A stretch of 64,000 bases of DNA from Bradyrhizobium tropiciagri (GCF_001189845.1 NZ_LFLZ01000021.1:1-64000), one strand, 5' to 3'; shown: positions 19,404 to 28,569, numbered from the stretch's first letter. Notes: generated by a model not told the origin, from the sequence alone. Program-made: numbers and translations.

Positions 19404-19655
19404 TCAGTGCTCGTCGCCGTCCGCGCCCTTGGTCGCGGCGCGGTGTTGCGTGGCGCCGCCCGCGCCCGCTTCGCCGCAGGGAAGCTGGTTCCAGGTGCCG
19501 TCGGCGGCCTGCTGGTAGGCCTGGCAGCCGGCCGAAGTGGTGGCTGTGGATTTCTCTTCGGCTTTCTGCCGCTCGGTGCTCTTCGCCAGCGCTGGCGTGG
19601 CCAGGACAGCGATGGCTGCAAGCGAGCTTGCGAAAACCAGCTTTGCGATTCGCAT
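19404..19655 (-). CDS. Small secreted protein with two cysteines
   Basis: An 83-residue exported protein. Signal peptide about residues 1-24 (VLATPALA), then a Lys/Glu-rich stretch and GCQAYQQAADGTWNQLPCGE, where two Cys probably form a disulfide. ATG 19655 follows GAAGGAGAA. The pattern 'GCxAYQ...W.xLPC' is common in small rhizobial exported proteins of unknown function. It lies upstream of the chemoreceptor on the same strand with a 164-base gap. Confidence 0.65.
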   Translation of the reverse strand: MRIAKLVFASSLAAIAVLATPALAKSTERQKAEEKSTATTSAGCQAYQQAADGTWNQLPCGEAGAGGATQHRAATKGADGDEH

Positions 19656-19832
19656 GTCGGGTTCTCCTTCTCGAAGCAAAGCCATATCCAGAAAAGAAAT
19701 CTGGCGATTTTGGGCCGCGGCGACGCGCCTGCGACCAATTGCTTAATGCCGTGAAAACGGGCCGGAATGCCGGTTAACATCTGCGCGCCGCGCCGCGGGA
19801 CGGCTGTCGCAGTGCCGTGGTAGGATCGCGCC

Positions 19833-20423
19833 ATGACCCACCGCATTCTCGTTCTCTACGGCTCCTATCGCTCGGATCGCATGGGCATCCGGCTGGCGCA
19901 TTTCGTCGTCGACGGCCTCCGCGGCCGCGGCGGCGACGTCGAGTTGATCGACGCCAAGGAGGTCGGCCTGCCGATGCTCGACCGGATGTACAAGGAGCAC
20001 CCCAAAGGACAGGCGCCGGCCGTGCTCGAAACGCTCGCCGGCAAGATCCGCGACGCCGACGGCTTCCTGTTCGTCACCGGCGAATATAATTGGGGCATGC
20101 AGCCCGGGCTGAAGAACCTGACTGATCATTTTCTCGAGGAATGGTTCTGGCGTCCGGCGGCGATCGCAAGCTATTCGGCCGGACGGTTCGCTGGCGCGCG
20201 TGCCGCGACCGCCTGGCACGGCACGCTGTCGGAGATGGGCATGGTGGTGATCTCGAGCACGATCAGCGCGGGGCCGATCGCGCAGACGCTGTCGGCCGAG
20301 GGTAAGCCGATCGGCGAGGGCGGCAAGTCGCTCGAACGCGCCTTTCCACGCTTCGCCGACGACTTCACCTGGTGGATCGAAGCCGCCAAGGCGCAGCGGG
20401 CGCGCAAGGCGCCGCCATACTGA
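19833..20423 (+). CDS. NADPH-dependent FMN reductase-like protein
   Basis: A 196-residue flavodoxin-fold reductase. ILVLYGSYRSDRMGIRLAHF gives the phosphate-binding loop, and DGFLFVTGEYNWGMQPGLKNLTDHF the conserved EYN...P..LKN region that contacts FMN. It should use NAD(P)H to reduce FMN or quinone-like substrates in the cytoplasm. ATG 19833 follows AGGATCG. A short-chain dehydrogenase gene begins 33 bases after its stop, so the two are probably co-transcribed. Confidence 0.85.
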   Translation: MTHRILVLYGSYRSDRMGIRLAHFVVDGLRGRGGDVELIDAKEVGLPMLDRMYKEHPKGQAPAVLETLAGKIRDADGFLFVTGEYNWGMQPGLKNLTDHFLEEWFWRPAAIASYSAGRFAGARAATAWHGTLSEMGMVVISSTISAGPIAQTLSAEGKPIGEGGKSLERAFPRFADDFTWWIEAAKAQRARKAPPY

Positions 20424-20456
20424 GCGCAGGTCTGCAGGTCCAGGAGATCGGGGATC

Positions 20457-21239
20457 ATGAGCCTCTTCACATCGCCCTTCGATCCCGCGCGCGAGACGGC
20501 CTTAGTGACCGGCGCCGGCAACGGCATCGGGCGCGCCATCGCGCAGGCCCTGGTCGGCGAGGGTGTGCGCACCGTGTTTGCAGACCTGCATGAGGACAGG
20601 GTGTTGGCCGCGATCAAGGCCGCGCCGCATCCGGAGCTGGCGTTGCCCTGGGTCGGCGATCTCGCGCAGCGTGGCGCGTGCGATGCCTTGCTCGCGTATG
20701 CGCAAGTCACGCTTGGGCAGGTGACGCATTTCGTCCACAGCGCATCGCCGCCGCGCCGCGAGGCCGATCATGCGATGGCGGTCGACGAAGAGACCTGGCA
20801 GCAGATGCACGCGGTCAATCTCGATGCCGGCTTTCATCTGTCGCGCGAACTGGCGCGCAAGCTGATCGCGGCGAAGACGCCGGGCTCGTTCCTGCTGCTC
20901 ACCTCGCTGCATGCCGGCACGCCGCGCAACCTGCCGCATTACTCGACGGCGAAGGCCGGCATGGCGATGCTGGTGAAGGAGCTTGCCAAGAGCTGGGGCC
21001 GCCATGGCATCCGCGTCAATGCGCTGGTGCCCGGCGCGATCGCGGCCGGCGGCTTCGTTGCCGATCCTGCGCTGGCAAAGCACATCCCGCTCGGCCGGCT
21101 CGGTCAGGCGGACGATCTTGCGCCGATGGCGCTCGCCGTGCTCTCGCACAAGCTCTCCGGCTACGTCACCGGCGCATCGATCGTGGTCGATGGCGGATTG
21201 TCGCTGACCAACTGGTTCGCGCCGCCGGAGCTCGATTGA
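20457..21239 (+). CDS. Short-chain dehydrogenase/reductase (SDR)
   Basis: A 260-residue classical SDR. VTGAGNGIGRAIAQAL is the T-G-x-x-x-G-x-G cofactor loop; the active site is S in LLTSLHAG and Y-x-x-x-K in HYSTAKAGMAML. The end YVTGASIVVDGGLSLTNW is the typical C-terminal dimer region. NAD(P)-dependent alcohol/ketone interconversion; substrate unknown. It follows the FMN reductase gene by 33 bases, suggesting a joint redox function. Confidence 0.85.
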   Translation: MSLFTSPFDPARETALVTGAGNGIGRAIAQALVGEGVRTVFADLHEDRVLAAIKAAPHPELALPWVGDLAQRGACDALLAYAQVTLGQVTHFVHSASPPRREADHAMAVDEETWQQMHAVNLDAGFHLSRELARKLIAAKTPGSFLLLTSLHAGTPRNLPHYSTAKAGMAMLVKELAKSWGRHGIRVNALVPGAIAAGGFVADPALAKHIPLGRLGQADDLAPMALAVLSHKLSGYVTGASIVVDGGLSLTNWFAPPELD

Positions 21240-21252
21240 GAATTGAAGTGGA

Positions 21253-21633
21253 TTACTTGGTCCTGATGTAGCCCGCGAGCCGCGTCTTCTGGTCCTGGCA
21301 CCAGGTCGTCATGCTGCCGGCGCGGCGTTGATCGAGATCGGTGGTCTGGGTTGCGATCGCAACTTCGGTCATCAGGTCGTCGGCCTGCTTCTCGCCCATC
21401 TTGCCGCCAGTATGCATGTAGGCGATCGCCTTGCGCACCTGCTCGGTGGTGCCGTCGGGCAGGTGCATGTCCTGCGCGCGCTGCACGAGGTCCTGATAGA
21501 CCAGATCGGTGCCGGGGCACTCGACCTTTGCCGCGAAAGCCTGCAGCACCATCGTGACATAGGCCGCGCGCGGATCGGCGTGGGCCGGTGTTGCCGCGAC
21601 GATCAGGCCGCCGATCAGCAGAGCGTAACGCAT
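21253..21633 (-). CDS. Small secreted protein of unknown function
   Basis: A 126-residue exported protein with signal peptide MRYALLIGGLIVAATPAHA and a mature helical domain with two Cys (VECPGTD and TWCQDQ). A strong GGAGG site precedes the ATG. No known domain recognised. It converges with the SDR gene, 13 bases apart. Confidence 0.65.
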   Translation of the reverse strand: MRYALLIGGLIVAATPAHADPRAAYVTMVLQAFAAKVECPGTDLVYQDLVQRAQDMHLPDGTTEQVRKAIAYMHTGGKMGEKQADDLMTEVAIATQTTDLDQRRAGSMTTWCQDQKTRLAGYIRTK

Positions 21634-21816
21634 CGAATTCCTCCCGAGGTTTTAGACATTTTGCCGCAAGGCTAGCGTCCGCGGGAACCGACTGCAACCG
21701 TAAGGACACACTTGCCGAGGGAACCGATCAAACAGCCGTGTTCCAATCGGGGCTGCCACGATTTCAGCACGATTTCGGCAGCAAGTGCCACAAGTTGACG
21801 CAGGGGGAGATTGATC

Positions 21817-22440
21817 GTGTCGAAGTTGGGGCTTGCTGCGGTGCTGGTGGGTTCGCTTGCACTTGGCGGCTGCATGCAGGCGACGCTGTCGCCGGTGACG
21901 GATGCCGCGATGACGCCGCGCGATCGGCAATTGTTGGCGCATCCGCCCTATGCGGAGGCCAGGATCCCGGATCAGTTCCAGCGCCACATTGTCGATTACA
22001 GGCGCAAGGAACAGCCGGGGTCGATCCTGGTCGATACCGACGCGCGCTACCTCTATTACGTGCTGCCCGGCGGCAAGGCGATCCGCTACGGCGTCGCCGT
22101 CGGCGAGGAGGCGATGGCGTTTTCCGGCGTGGCCACGGTCGGCCGTCTGGCCGAGTGGCCCGATTGGGTTCCGACCCAGGACATCCAGGAGCGGCTCGGA
22201 CCGTATCCGAAGCGGGTCGCAGGTGGACCGGCCAATCCGCTGGGTGCCCGGGGCATCTACCTCTACCAAGGCAACAAGGACACGCTGTACCGCATCCACG
22301 GCACCAACCAGCCCGAATATATCGGGCAGGCGATCTCGTCGGGCTGTATCCGCATGAACAATGCCGACGTCATCGATCTCTACCAGCACGTCAAGCCGGG
22401 CGCGACCGTGGTCGTGCTGCCGCCGGGACAGAGCGCGTAA
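21817..22440 (+). CDS. L,D-transpeptidase, lipoprotein
   Basis: A 207-residue YkuD-type L,D-transpeptidase that forms 3-3 peptidoglycan cross-links or links proteins to peptidoglycan. A lipobox LALGGC near residue 18 indicates an outer-membrane lipoprotein. The catalytic motif is HGTNQPEYIGQAISSGCIRM (H...SxGC(I/V)R, Cys nucleophile). GTG at 21817 is preferred: AGGGGGAGA ends 6 bases before it, while the in-frame TTG at 21811 is too close. A strong terminator follows. Alphaproteobacteria carry many paralogues. Confidence 0.85.
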   Translation: MSKLGLAAVLVGSLALGGCMQATLSPVTDAAMTPRDRQLLAHPPYAEARIPDQFQRHIVDYRRKEQPGSILVDTDARYLYYVLPGGKAIRYGVAVGEEAMAFSGVATVGRLAEWPDWVPTQDIQERLGPYPKRVAGGPANPLGARGIYLYQGNKDTLYRIHGTNQPEYIGQAISSGCIRMNNADVIDLYQHVKPGATVVVLPPGQSA

Positions 22441-22456
22441 TTCGCACTCGAAATGC

Positions 22457-22495
22457 AAAGCGGCCGATCGCGCCATCGCGACCGGCCGCTTTTTC
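22457..22495 (+). terminator. Intrinsic terminator, possibly bidirectional
   Basis: AAAGCGGCCG(A)TCGCG pairs with CGCGA(C)CGGCCGCTTT across a CCAT loop, with one mismatch, and is followed by TTTTCTTT. On the minus strand the stem is followed by a weaker A/T stretch, so it may also serve the leftward gene ending at 22515. It lies 17 bases after the L,D-transpeptidase stop. Confidence 0.85.
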
Positions 22496-22514
22496 TTTGG
22501 CCGTTGGTTAGCCG

Positions 22515-23594
22515 TCAGCGCAGCGGCATCGGCGGCCGAACCACCGGGCCGCCATCATCGGCATCGACGATATTCGACTGTTGCTGCGGTTGCACCGGGC
22601 GCGGTGCGGCAGCCTGCGGCGCAGCGGCTACAGGGGGCGGCAGCGGTGCTGCTGATGCCGACGGAGGCGGCGGCGGGATATAGGCCTGCGCCGGCCGACG
22701 GATCGGCGGAGGAGCAGCGGCCGCGTGCGGCACTGCCTGAGGCGTGACCGCGGCGCGCGGACGCGGCGCGACCGGCCGAGGTTCGACGGCCCTGGTCTCG
22801 GTCGTCCGGGCAACACGCTGCGCCAGCTGATCCTGGCTGGCCTTGAGCTGATCGATGCTGGTCTTGAGCTGCTCGATCTGCTGTCCCATCGACGCGAGAT
22901 CGCGCGCCATCGACTGCAGCAACTGCGCCTGGTCAGGCGCGGCTGCGGCTGGCGCCGGCGCTGCCGGCGTGGCGGGTGCGACCGGCGCTGCGACGGCAGC
23001 CGGTGCTGCGGCGGCAGGAGCGGGCGCGGCCGTGGCAACGTCCTGCGGCGGAGCCGCCGGAGCGGCCTCGGCTGGCTGATCAGCGGCCGCTTGCGCCACG
23101 GGCGGGCTCGCCTGGTCGGGAGCGGCGGTCGATTTGCCGGGCAGCAGCGATGTCAGGGCCTCGACCTGCGGCACGTACTCGGCCGCCAGCTGCTTGACGC
23201 GATGTCCGTAGTGTTGCCACGCCGCCGTGCCCATGGCGCCGACGATCGCGAACACGAACCAGAAGGCGCGGATCGCCCACTTGTTGGTGGGGCGCGGCGC
23301 GCGCTCCAGCCGGATGTCGTCCAGCCGGCCGTCATGGCTTGCGGCGCTATACTCCGGCGCGGCCGGCGGCACCGGGATCGGCGCAGCCGGCGGCACAGAG
23401 GCGGCCGCCGCCGCGTATGCGATCGATGGCGTGGACGCGGGCGCGAGACTCGGCCCGAAATAGGGCTCGCGTTGCCCAGGCGCTGCCTTGCCGGCAGCTG
23501 CCGGTGCGGCGGCATTGTCCGGGCGGGCCGGAGCGAAGCTGGGTTCGATCGCGAAAATATCGTGCGGATCAGCGTCTTTCAGTGTGGATTGCAT
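22515..23594 (-). CDS. Ala/Pro-rich single-pass membrane protein with a coiled-coil segment
   Basis: A 359-residue protein. Residues 1-100 are low complexity and cytoplasmic; one membrane segment lies at about 110-128 (AFWFVFAIVGAMGTAAW); then an Ala/Pro-rich stretch; then a short coiled coil (LLQSMARDLASMGQQIEQLKTSIDQLKASQDQLAQRV); then a Pro-rich tail. No enzyme motif. The architecture suggests a scaffold spanning the periplasm, but function is unknown. It converges with the L,D-transpeptidase gene across the shared terminator. Confidence 0.65.
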   Translation of the reverse strand: MQSTLKDADPHDIFAIEPSFAPARPDNAAAPAAAGKAAPGQREPYFGPSLAPASTPSIAYAAAAASVPPAAPIPVPPAAPEYSAASHDGRLDDIRLERAPRPTNKWAIRAFWFVFAIVGAMGTAAWQHYGHRVKQLAAEYVPQVEALTSLLPGKSTAAPDQASPPVAQAAADQPAEAAPAAPPQDVATAAPAPAAAAPAAVAAPVAPATPAAPAPAAAAPDQAQLLQSMARDLASMGQQIEQLKTSIDQLKASQDQLAQRVARTTETRAVEPRPVAPRPRAAVTPQAVPHAAAAPPPIRRPAQAYIPPPPPSASAAPLPPPVAAAPQAAAPRPVQPQQQSNIVDADDGGPVVRPPMPLR

Positions 23595-23966
23595 GGCGGT
23601 CCCCGTATCAGTCCAAGGTCAAACCGCAAATGGGCGGCCGGCAAATTTCGCTCTGTATCGATCCCTGGCCCTGTCCCCACAACTCCAGCCGGGTTTGACC
23701 AAAGCAAGGCGAGAGGGTGGAGAGGTTGGGGAGTTTCGGGAACCGGAGCGGGCTGCCGAGGCTACGGGAATGGACGCCCCGGCGGCAGCTGCATTTCCGG
23801 GGGAATCTCCTGAGTTGTGTGGCGTATCCACCACACCCGAGGGGAAATCGCACAGTGCGCGGCGGGTCTGACAGCGGTCCGCCACCGTTCTGCCCCGATT
23901 GGATTCGGCTCATTAGGCGGGTGTTGGATTTTCGGCTTGGGCTGGGGCGCGAGTTGGGGATGCAAC

Positions 23967-24524
23967 ATGTCACGCGACGATGCAGTCATTTCGTACGTCG
24001 ACGTTATCGGCCGTGCGCGCGGTGCGGTGCCCGCGGCGCGAAAGCCGCTGCGGCTGTTTGCGGTCGTGATCGGCGCAGCGTCGCTTGCGGCCTGCGCACA
24101 GTCCTCGGTCGTCAGCCAGCGCTCGCAGGCGCTCGCGAGCCGGCCGGAGCCGACGCGGGCCGCATCATCGGCGACGCGCACACATGTCGCAGCCGCGCAC
24201 CGGCATGCGCCCTACGCCGCGCGCAAGACTGCGGACAGCAAGATGGCGTCGCAGGGCGTTGCGAGCTTCTACAGCGACGAGCAGGAGACCGCGAGCGGCG
24301 AGAAGTTCAATGCGCACGAACTGACTGCCGCGCATCCGACATTGCCGTTCGGCACCAGGCTGCGCGTCACCGACGTCAAGACCGGCCGCTCGGTGACCGT
24401 GCGCGTCAATGACCGCGGCCCCTACGTGCCCGGACGCATCCTCGACGTGTCATATTCCGCGGCACAGTCGCTAGGCATGATCGGCAAAGGCGTCGCGAAT
24501 GTCAGGCTCGACGTGGTGCAGTGA
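23967..24524 (+). CDS. RlpA-family septal ring lytic transglycosylase, lipoprotein
   Basis: A 185-residue protein. A hydrophobic segment and lipobox SLAACA at about residues 38-43 suggest an outer-membrane lipoprotein with an unusually long cytoplasmic-side leader. The double-psi beta-barrel has ASQGVASFYSDEQETASGEKF, HPTLPFGTRLRVTD, VRVNDRGPYVPGRILDVSYSAAQSLG (described in parts), matching RlpA with the catalytic D-x-G...RGP. Peptidoglycan glycan-strand cleavage is the family role. There is no SPOR domain. ATG 23967 (MSRDDAV) is the best start; codons upstream are not conserved-looking. Confidence 0.8.
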   Translation: MSRDDAVISYVDVIGRARGAVPAARKPLRLFAVVIGAASLAACAQSSVVSQRSQALASRPEPTRAASSATRTHVAAAHRHAPYAARKTADSKMASQGVASFYSDEQETASGEKFNAHELTAAHPTLPFGTRLRVTDVKTGRSVTVRVNDRGPYVPGRILDVSYSAAQSLGMIGKGVANVRLDVVQ

Positions 24525-24539
24525 GCTGCGCCGCACAGG

Positions 24540-24735
24540 CCGCGTTCGGGATTTTTCGTCGGACGGATCGGGAAAAACTCCCGGCGTTGCGCGCGCTTTA
24601 ATCCTGTTGTCCGAACCACCCAGCCCAATAGAATTAGCGCCGCTACTTCCCCGCGCGGGCATTTTCCAAGCGTGTGGATTTCTACCCAACGAACCTTTCC
24701 CCGCCTTGGAGTGTCCCGCCAAGGCGGGTTTTTTT
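24540..24735 (+). ncRNA. Candidate small RNA or long 3' UTR ending in a strong terminator
   Basis: About 195 bases follow the rlpA stop with no gene and end in a near-perfect terminator at 24700-24735. The stretch just before the stem is unpaired and rich in C runs (ACCACCC, TTTCCCC), which can pair with Shine-Dalgarno sequences, as in several rhizobial trans-acting sRNAs. No promoter was clearly identified, so a long 3' UTR is equally possible. Confidence 0.3.
24700..24735 (+). terminator. Strong intrinsic terminator
   Basis: CCCGCCTTGG at 24700-24709 pairs perfectly with CCAAGGCGGG at 24719-24728, followed by seven T. It ends the transcript that starts at rlpA or within the 175 bases after it. 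Confidence 0.9.
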
Positions 24736-24814
24736 GCTTGCGGCCATGCGTGCCCGATCCGTTGACAGCGCGGGCCGGAGCCATAACCTCCGTTCCGCTT
24801 TCGGAGGACGGCCC

Positions 24815-26383
24815 ATGCCCAACAACAATCAGGAAATTGACGGCGTCGCATCAGGCCGGCCGTCACGGCGCGGAGCATTGCAGCTGTTCCTGGGTGGCGC
24901 CGCCGTGCTGCTTACGCCGGACGGCCGCACTGGCACGGTGACGGTGGCGCTGGCCGAGACCGCCTTTGCCGATGGACTGTCGCGCAGCCGGCCGGAAGAG
25001 CAGGGCATCGCGCCATCCGCGATCCTCGACTTTCTCGACGAGGTCGACCGCCAGGGTTACGAGCTGCACAGCTTCATGCTGTGGCGCAACGGCCAGGTGG
25101 TCGCGGAGGGGTGGTGGTCGCCGTATAGCGCCGACCGCAACCACATGATGCATTCGCTGACCAAGAGCGTCACCGTCAGCGCGGTCGGGCTCGCCATCGC
25201 CGACAAGCGGTTCGGTCTGCAGGACAAGGCTGTCTCGTTCTTCAAGGACAAGCTGCCGCCGGTCGTCGACGACAAGCTCGCGGCGATGACGGTGGAAGAC
25301 CTCCTGACCATGCGCACCGGCCACGCCTCGATGACCTCGGGGTCGGCGTGGCGGCCGATCAAGACCAGCTGGGTCGCCGAGTTCTTCAAGATCCCGGTCG
25401 TCTACCAGCCCGGCACCAAATGGGTCTACACCTCGGCCGCGACCTATCTGCTGTCCGCGATCGTCACCAAGACGACCGGCGAGACTGTCGCCGACTATCT
25501 GAAGCCACGATTTTTCGATCCTCTCGGAATCTCAGGCTATGAATGGCCGGTCGGGCCGGAAGGCATCTCGCCCGGCGCCAACGGGCTGAGCTGGAAGACG
25601 GTCGATTGCCTCAAGCTCGGCATCCTGTACGCGCAGAACGGCATGTGGAACGGCAAGCAGGTGCTGCCGGCCGACTGGGTGGCGGCGGTGCAGCAGCCGC
25701 ACGTCAAGGACACCTACGGCTATCAATGGTGGATCGGACCCGAGACGTTCTACGCCGACGGCCTGTTCGACCAGCTCAGCTTCGTCTTTCCCAAGCACAA
25801 TGCGGTGCTGGCGATCACCGCCGGCATTCCGCAGCGCAGTGGTTTCAACAAGCTGGTGTTCCGGCATTTCCCGGCGATGTTCTCCGGTAATGTGACGAAG
25901 AACGATGGAGATGCCGAGAAGCTGACGGCGCGGACCGCGGCGTTGCAGCTGCTACCGCCATTGGTGCCGGCATCGTCGCCGGTCGCGGCGCAGATTTCAG
26001 GCAAGACCTGGCAGATGCCGGAGAACACCGACGCGATCAAATCGGTAAGTCTCAGCTTCGCCGACAAGACCTGCACCTTCACGCTCGAGGACGGCAGAGG
26101 CACGCACACAATCGAGGTCGGTCTCGACGCGCCGCGCGAGGGCACCACGACGATGACCGGCAACAAGCTGCATCACGAGTACCAGCCAGATGTGATGCGC
26201 GTGGTCGCGAGCGGCACCTGGCGCGACCTGCGCACCTTCGTGATGACCTGGACGTTCGTCGAATCGGCGTTCCGCGACACCGTGACCTGTACCTTCGAGG
26301 GACCGCAGATGCGATTCGCGCGCAGCGTCAATGTCAACTCGTCGGCGCTGGATATGCCGACCTTGATGGGCAAGCTGGCGTAG
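24815..26383 (+). CDS. Serine hydrolase, class C beta-lactamase/esterase family, exported
   Basis: A 522-residue protein. An N-terminal SRRGALQLFLGGAAVLL at about residues 18-34 resembles a twin-arginine signal. The catalytic S-x-x-K is SLTK at residues 114-117, and a Y-x-S/N-like element is in YTSAATYLLSAIV. The C-terminal 130 residues form an additional beta-rich domain. ATG 24815 follows GGAGGACG. Family members are esterases, D-aminopeptidases or 6-aminohexanoate dimer hydrolases rather than true lactamases; substrate unknown. Confidence 0.8.
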   Translation: MPNNNQEIDGVASGRPSRRGALQLFLGGAAVLLTPDGRTGTVTVALAETAFADGLSRSRPEEQGIAPSAILDFLDEVDRQGYELHSFMLWRNGQVVAEGWWSPYSADRNHMMHSLTKSVTVSAVGLAIADKRFGLQDKAVSFFKDKLPPVVDDKLAAMTVEDLLTMRTGHASMTSGSAWRPIKTSWVAEFFKIPVVYQPGTKWVYTSAATYLLSAIVTKTTGETVADYLKPRFFDPLGISGYEWPVGPEGISPGANGLSWKTVDCLKLGILYAQNGMWNGKQVLPADWVAAVQQPHVKDTYGYQWWIGPETFYADGLFDQLSFVFPKHNAVLAITAGIPQRSGFNKLVFRHFPAMFSGNVTKNDGDAEKLTARTAALQLLPPLVPASSPVAAQISGKTWQMPENTDAIKSVSLSFADKTCTFTLEDGRGTHTIEVGLDAPREGTTTMTGNKLHHEYQPDVMRVVASGTWRDLRTFVMTWTFVESAFRDTVTCTFEGPQMRFARSVNVNSSALDMPTLMGKLA

Positions 26384-26487
26384 CCGCGCCCGCAAATTGC
26401 GCACTGCCGCATCTTGCGGTGGGCTTCCACCAAATTGTCACAGTCCCAGCGAAATGCAGCCCAAAGCCGCTGCCAACACACCGCCGG

Positions 26488-26694
26488 ATGGACTATGTCG
26501 GCGAGGGACAAGCGTTGGCCTACAAGATGATCGCAGAACGCGAGAACGAAACGGTCAGGATCGAGCGGGAGAGCACCTTCATCATCATCGCCAAGGCCAG
26601 GGTCTGGGCCAGCGAGGGATGGCAGGTGGTGATCACCGACAAGGACGGAAAATCATACCCGCCCGAGGAATTCGACAAGCTGCTCGCGGCATGA
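26488..26694 (+). CDS. Small cytoplasmic protein, unknown function
   Basis: A 68-residue protein: an acidic/basic helix (MIAERENETVRIERESTFIIIAK, described in parts) then a compact beta region VWASEGWQVVITDKDGK. A shorter start at MIAEREN is possible. Codon use matches neighbours and the sequence looks selected, but I know no function. It is followed by the convergent methyltransferase gene. Confidence 0.5.
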   Translation: MDYVGEGQALAYKMIAERENETVRIERESTFIIIAKARVWASEGWQVVITDKDGKSYPPEEFDKLLAA

Positions 26695-26733
26695 TGCTAG
26701 AGCGCTACGAGTCTAGCTCGAACCATCATCGCG

Positions 26734-27462
26734 CTAGCGCTGCGCTGACACCAGCAGCATCATCGGCCGTTCGAGTTCGTCGGCGAGTTCAGGCATCGCC
26801 TTGATCTGCTCGCGCGTCGGGGAGAATTCCTCGACACGGCGCAGCGTGAAGCCGGCGCCGATCAGCGCGTTGAGCGTGGTGCCGATGGTGCGGTGATATT
26901 TCAGCACGCCCTGCACATACCAGTCGGTGCGGCGTTCGCCTTCGATGAAGTAGCGGTTGACCGGCCAGATCTTGCGGCCGTCCTGGTCCTGTCCCCAATC
27001 CGGATGGGCAGCCGCCATGTAGATCGGGTGCTCGATGGTGAAGACCAGATGCCCGTCCGCGACGAGCGTGCGGTACAGCATGCGCGCCAGCCGATCGAAG
27101 TCCCTGATGTAATGGAAGGTGAGGGCGCTGTAGGCGAGGTCGAATGTGGCCTTCGGCAGCTCCAGCGTTTCGAGGTCGGCGATCTCGTAGGTGATGGCCG
27201 GATCCTGCGTCATCGCGGTGGCGCGGGCGATCATGGTCTGCGACAGGTCGACGCCGAGCACGTCGGAGGCGCCTTGCTCGCGCATCCAGCGCGCCACCCA
27301 GCCGAAGCCGCAGCCGAGATCGACCACGCGCTTGCCCGCGACCTCAGGCAGCATGGCGCGGATCGCGGGCCATTCCGGCGCGCCGAGCAGCCCGCGGACC
27401 TGCCGCGGGAGCTGGCTGTAGCCGGCGAAGAAGCCGGGATCATCGTAGATGTTTTGCGCCAT
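26734..27462 (-). CDS. Class I SAM-dependent methyltransferase
   Basis: A 242-residue methyltransferase. RVVDLGCGFGWVARW is motif I; LGVDLSQTMIARA holds the acidic residue at the end of strand 2; FDLAYSALTFHYI is motif post-I/II. It starts MAQNIYDDPGFFAGYSQLPR, typical of the UbiE/BioC-like small-molecule group. ATG 27462 chosen over a start six codons upstream. Substrate unknown; it stands alone. Confidence 0.8.
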   Translation of the reverse strand: MAQNIYDDPGFFAGYSQLPRQVRGLLGAPEWPAIRAMLPEVAGKRVVDLGCGFGWVARWMREQGASDVLGVDLSQTMIARATAMTQDPAITYEIADLETLELPKATFDLAYSALTFHYIRDFDRLARMLYRTLVADGHLVFTIEHPIYMAAAHPDWGQDQDGRKIWPVNRYFIEGERRTDWYVQGVLKYHRTIGTTLNALIGAGFTLRRVEEFSPTREQIKAMPELADELERPMMLLVSAQR

Positions 27463-27639
27463 GGCACGGCAACTCGGCAAACGGATGGAGTTCGTCTCTG
27501 TAACCGCCGCCGCGCCGCGTGGGAACCGCCGATTGCATCGCGCGCGGGAACCAGAGGCGGCATTCGGCGGTTTCTGATGTCAGCGCCGCGGGATGCGCAT
27601 TCGCCCGTCCGGCGGCGGTCGACAGCCGAGGAGAGCGCC

Positions 27640-27825
27640 ATGATAGCCGAGATGCAAATCCACACCATCGCGCGGCAGATGCTGCTGAAGCACGGCCCGG
27701 AGGCGATTGCGCAAGCGGCGCAGAACGCGGTGGCCTGCGAGCGCAAAGGCGAGACCGAAGACGCCCGCGACTGGCGCCATATCGAGGACGCCCTGAAGAT
27801 GATGCGCGGACCGCATCAGAGCTGA
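27640..27825 (+). CDS. Small helical protein, 61 residues
   Basis: ATG at 27640 follows GAGGAGAG. The protein MIAEMQIHTIARQMLLKHGP continues with AQAAQNAVACERKGETEDARDW and KMMRGP. It is helical and soluble, with the look of the many small rhizobial proteins of unknown function that pair a HGP turn with an RxDWxxI helix. A much longer open frame contains it but is antisense to the methyltransferase gene and spurious upstream. Confidence 0.6.
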   Translation: MIAEMQIHTIARQMLLKHGPEAIAQAAQNAVACERKGETEDARDWRHIEDALKMMRGPHQS

Positions 27826-27973
27826 CCGCCGGCAGCCACGATGGTCGAGCGATTCGGCGCGTCACGCCGGATCGCTCGATTTGCGAACTCCCCGGAGCCG
27901 CTTGCCTTCGCCGGAAATTCCGGGAACTCTGTTCGTGCAAGCGGCAGACAAATTCTATCTGGGGGAATTCGCC

Positions 27974-28495
27974 ATGACCTTTTCACTCTACGACGCGACG
28001 GTCGCCAACTATCTGCAGATCCTTGGCTCCGCCTCGGGTTTTCTCGAGAAGAGCCTCGCGCATTTCAAGGACAACGGCATCGATCCGGCCGAGATCGTCG
28101 AGACCCGGCTGTTTCCGGACATGTTGCCGTTCCGCTTTCAGGTGGTCTCGCTCGCGCATCACTCCCGCGGCGCGATGGAGGCGGCGAAGAACGGCGTGTT
28201 CGTCCCGCCGTCCGGCAAGCCCGATCTGGATTACGCCGCACTGCAGGCGCTGGTGAAGGACGCGCACAGTGAATTGTCGGCCCTGACGTCGGATGCGGTC
28301 AATGCGCTGCTCGGGCACGAAGTGACGTTCAAGGTCGGGGATCGGTCGATGCCGTTCACGGCCGAGGGATTCCTGATGTCGTTCTCGCTGCCGAACTTCT
28401 TCTTTCATTCGACAACGGCGTACGACATCCTCCGCCACAAGGGCGCGCCGCTTGGCAAGCGCGACTTCATCGGCCGCTTGAACCTGAAGAAGTAA
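27974..28495 (+). CDS. DUF1993 family protein
   Basis: A 173-residue protein with MTFSLYDATVANYLQILGSA at the start, LPFRFQVVSLAHHSRGA and the end FFFHSTTAYDILRHKGAPLGKRDF, the hallmarks of DUF1993 (DinB-like helical bundle). His in the last motif may bind metal. ATG 27974 follows GGGGG. Function unknown. A GC-rich stem follows the stop. Confidence 0.8.
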   Translation: MTFSLYDATVANYLQILGSASGFLEKSLAHFKDNGIDPAEIVETRLFPDMLPFRFQVVSLAHHSRGAMEAAKNGVFVPPSGKPDLDYAALQALVKDAHSELSALTSDAVNALLGHEVTFKVGDRSMPFTAEGFLMSFSLPNFFFHSTTAYDILRHKGAPLGKRDFIGRLNLKK

Positions 28496-28501
28496 CCGGT
28501 C

Positions 28502-28532
28502 GCCGCGCGCAGCAAGACCAGGAGCGCGCGGC
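28502..28532. terminator. GC-rich stem-loop without a T-run
   Basis: GCCGCGCGC and GCGCGCGGC pair perfectly across 13 bases, just after the DUF1993 stop. No T tract follows, so it may be a Rho-assisted end or an mRNA 3' stabiliser rather than a classical terminator. Confidence 0.4.
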
Positions 28533-28569
28533 AACAAGCGCGATCGTCAGAACCTGAGGCCTGCCGACG

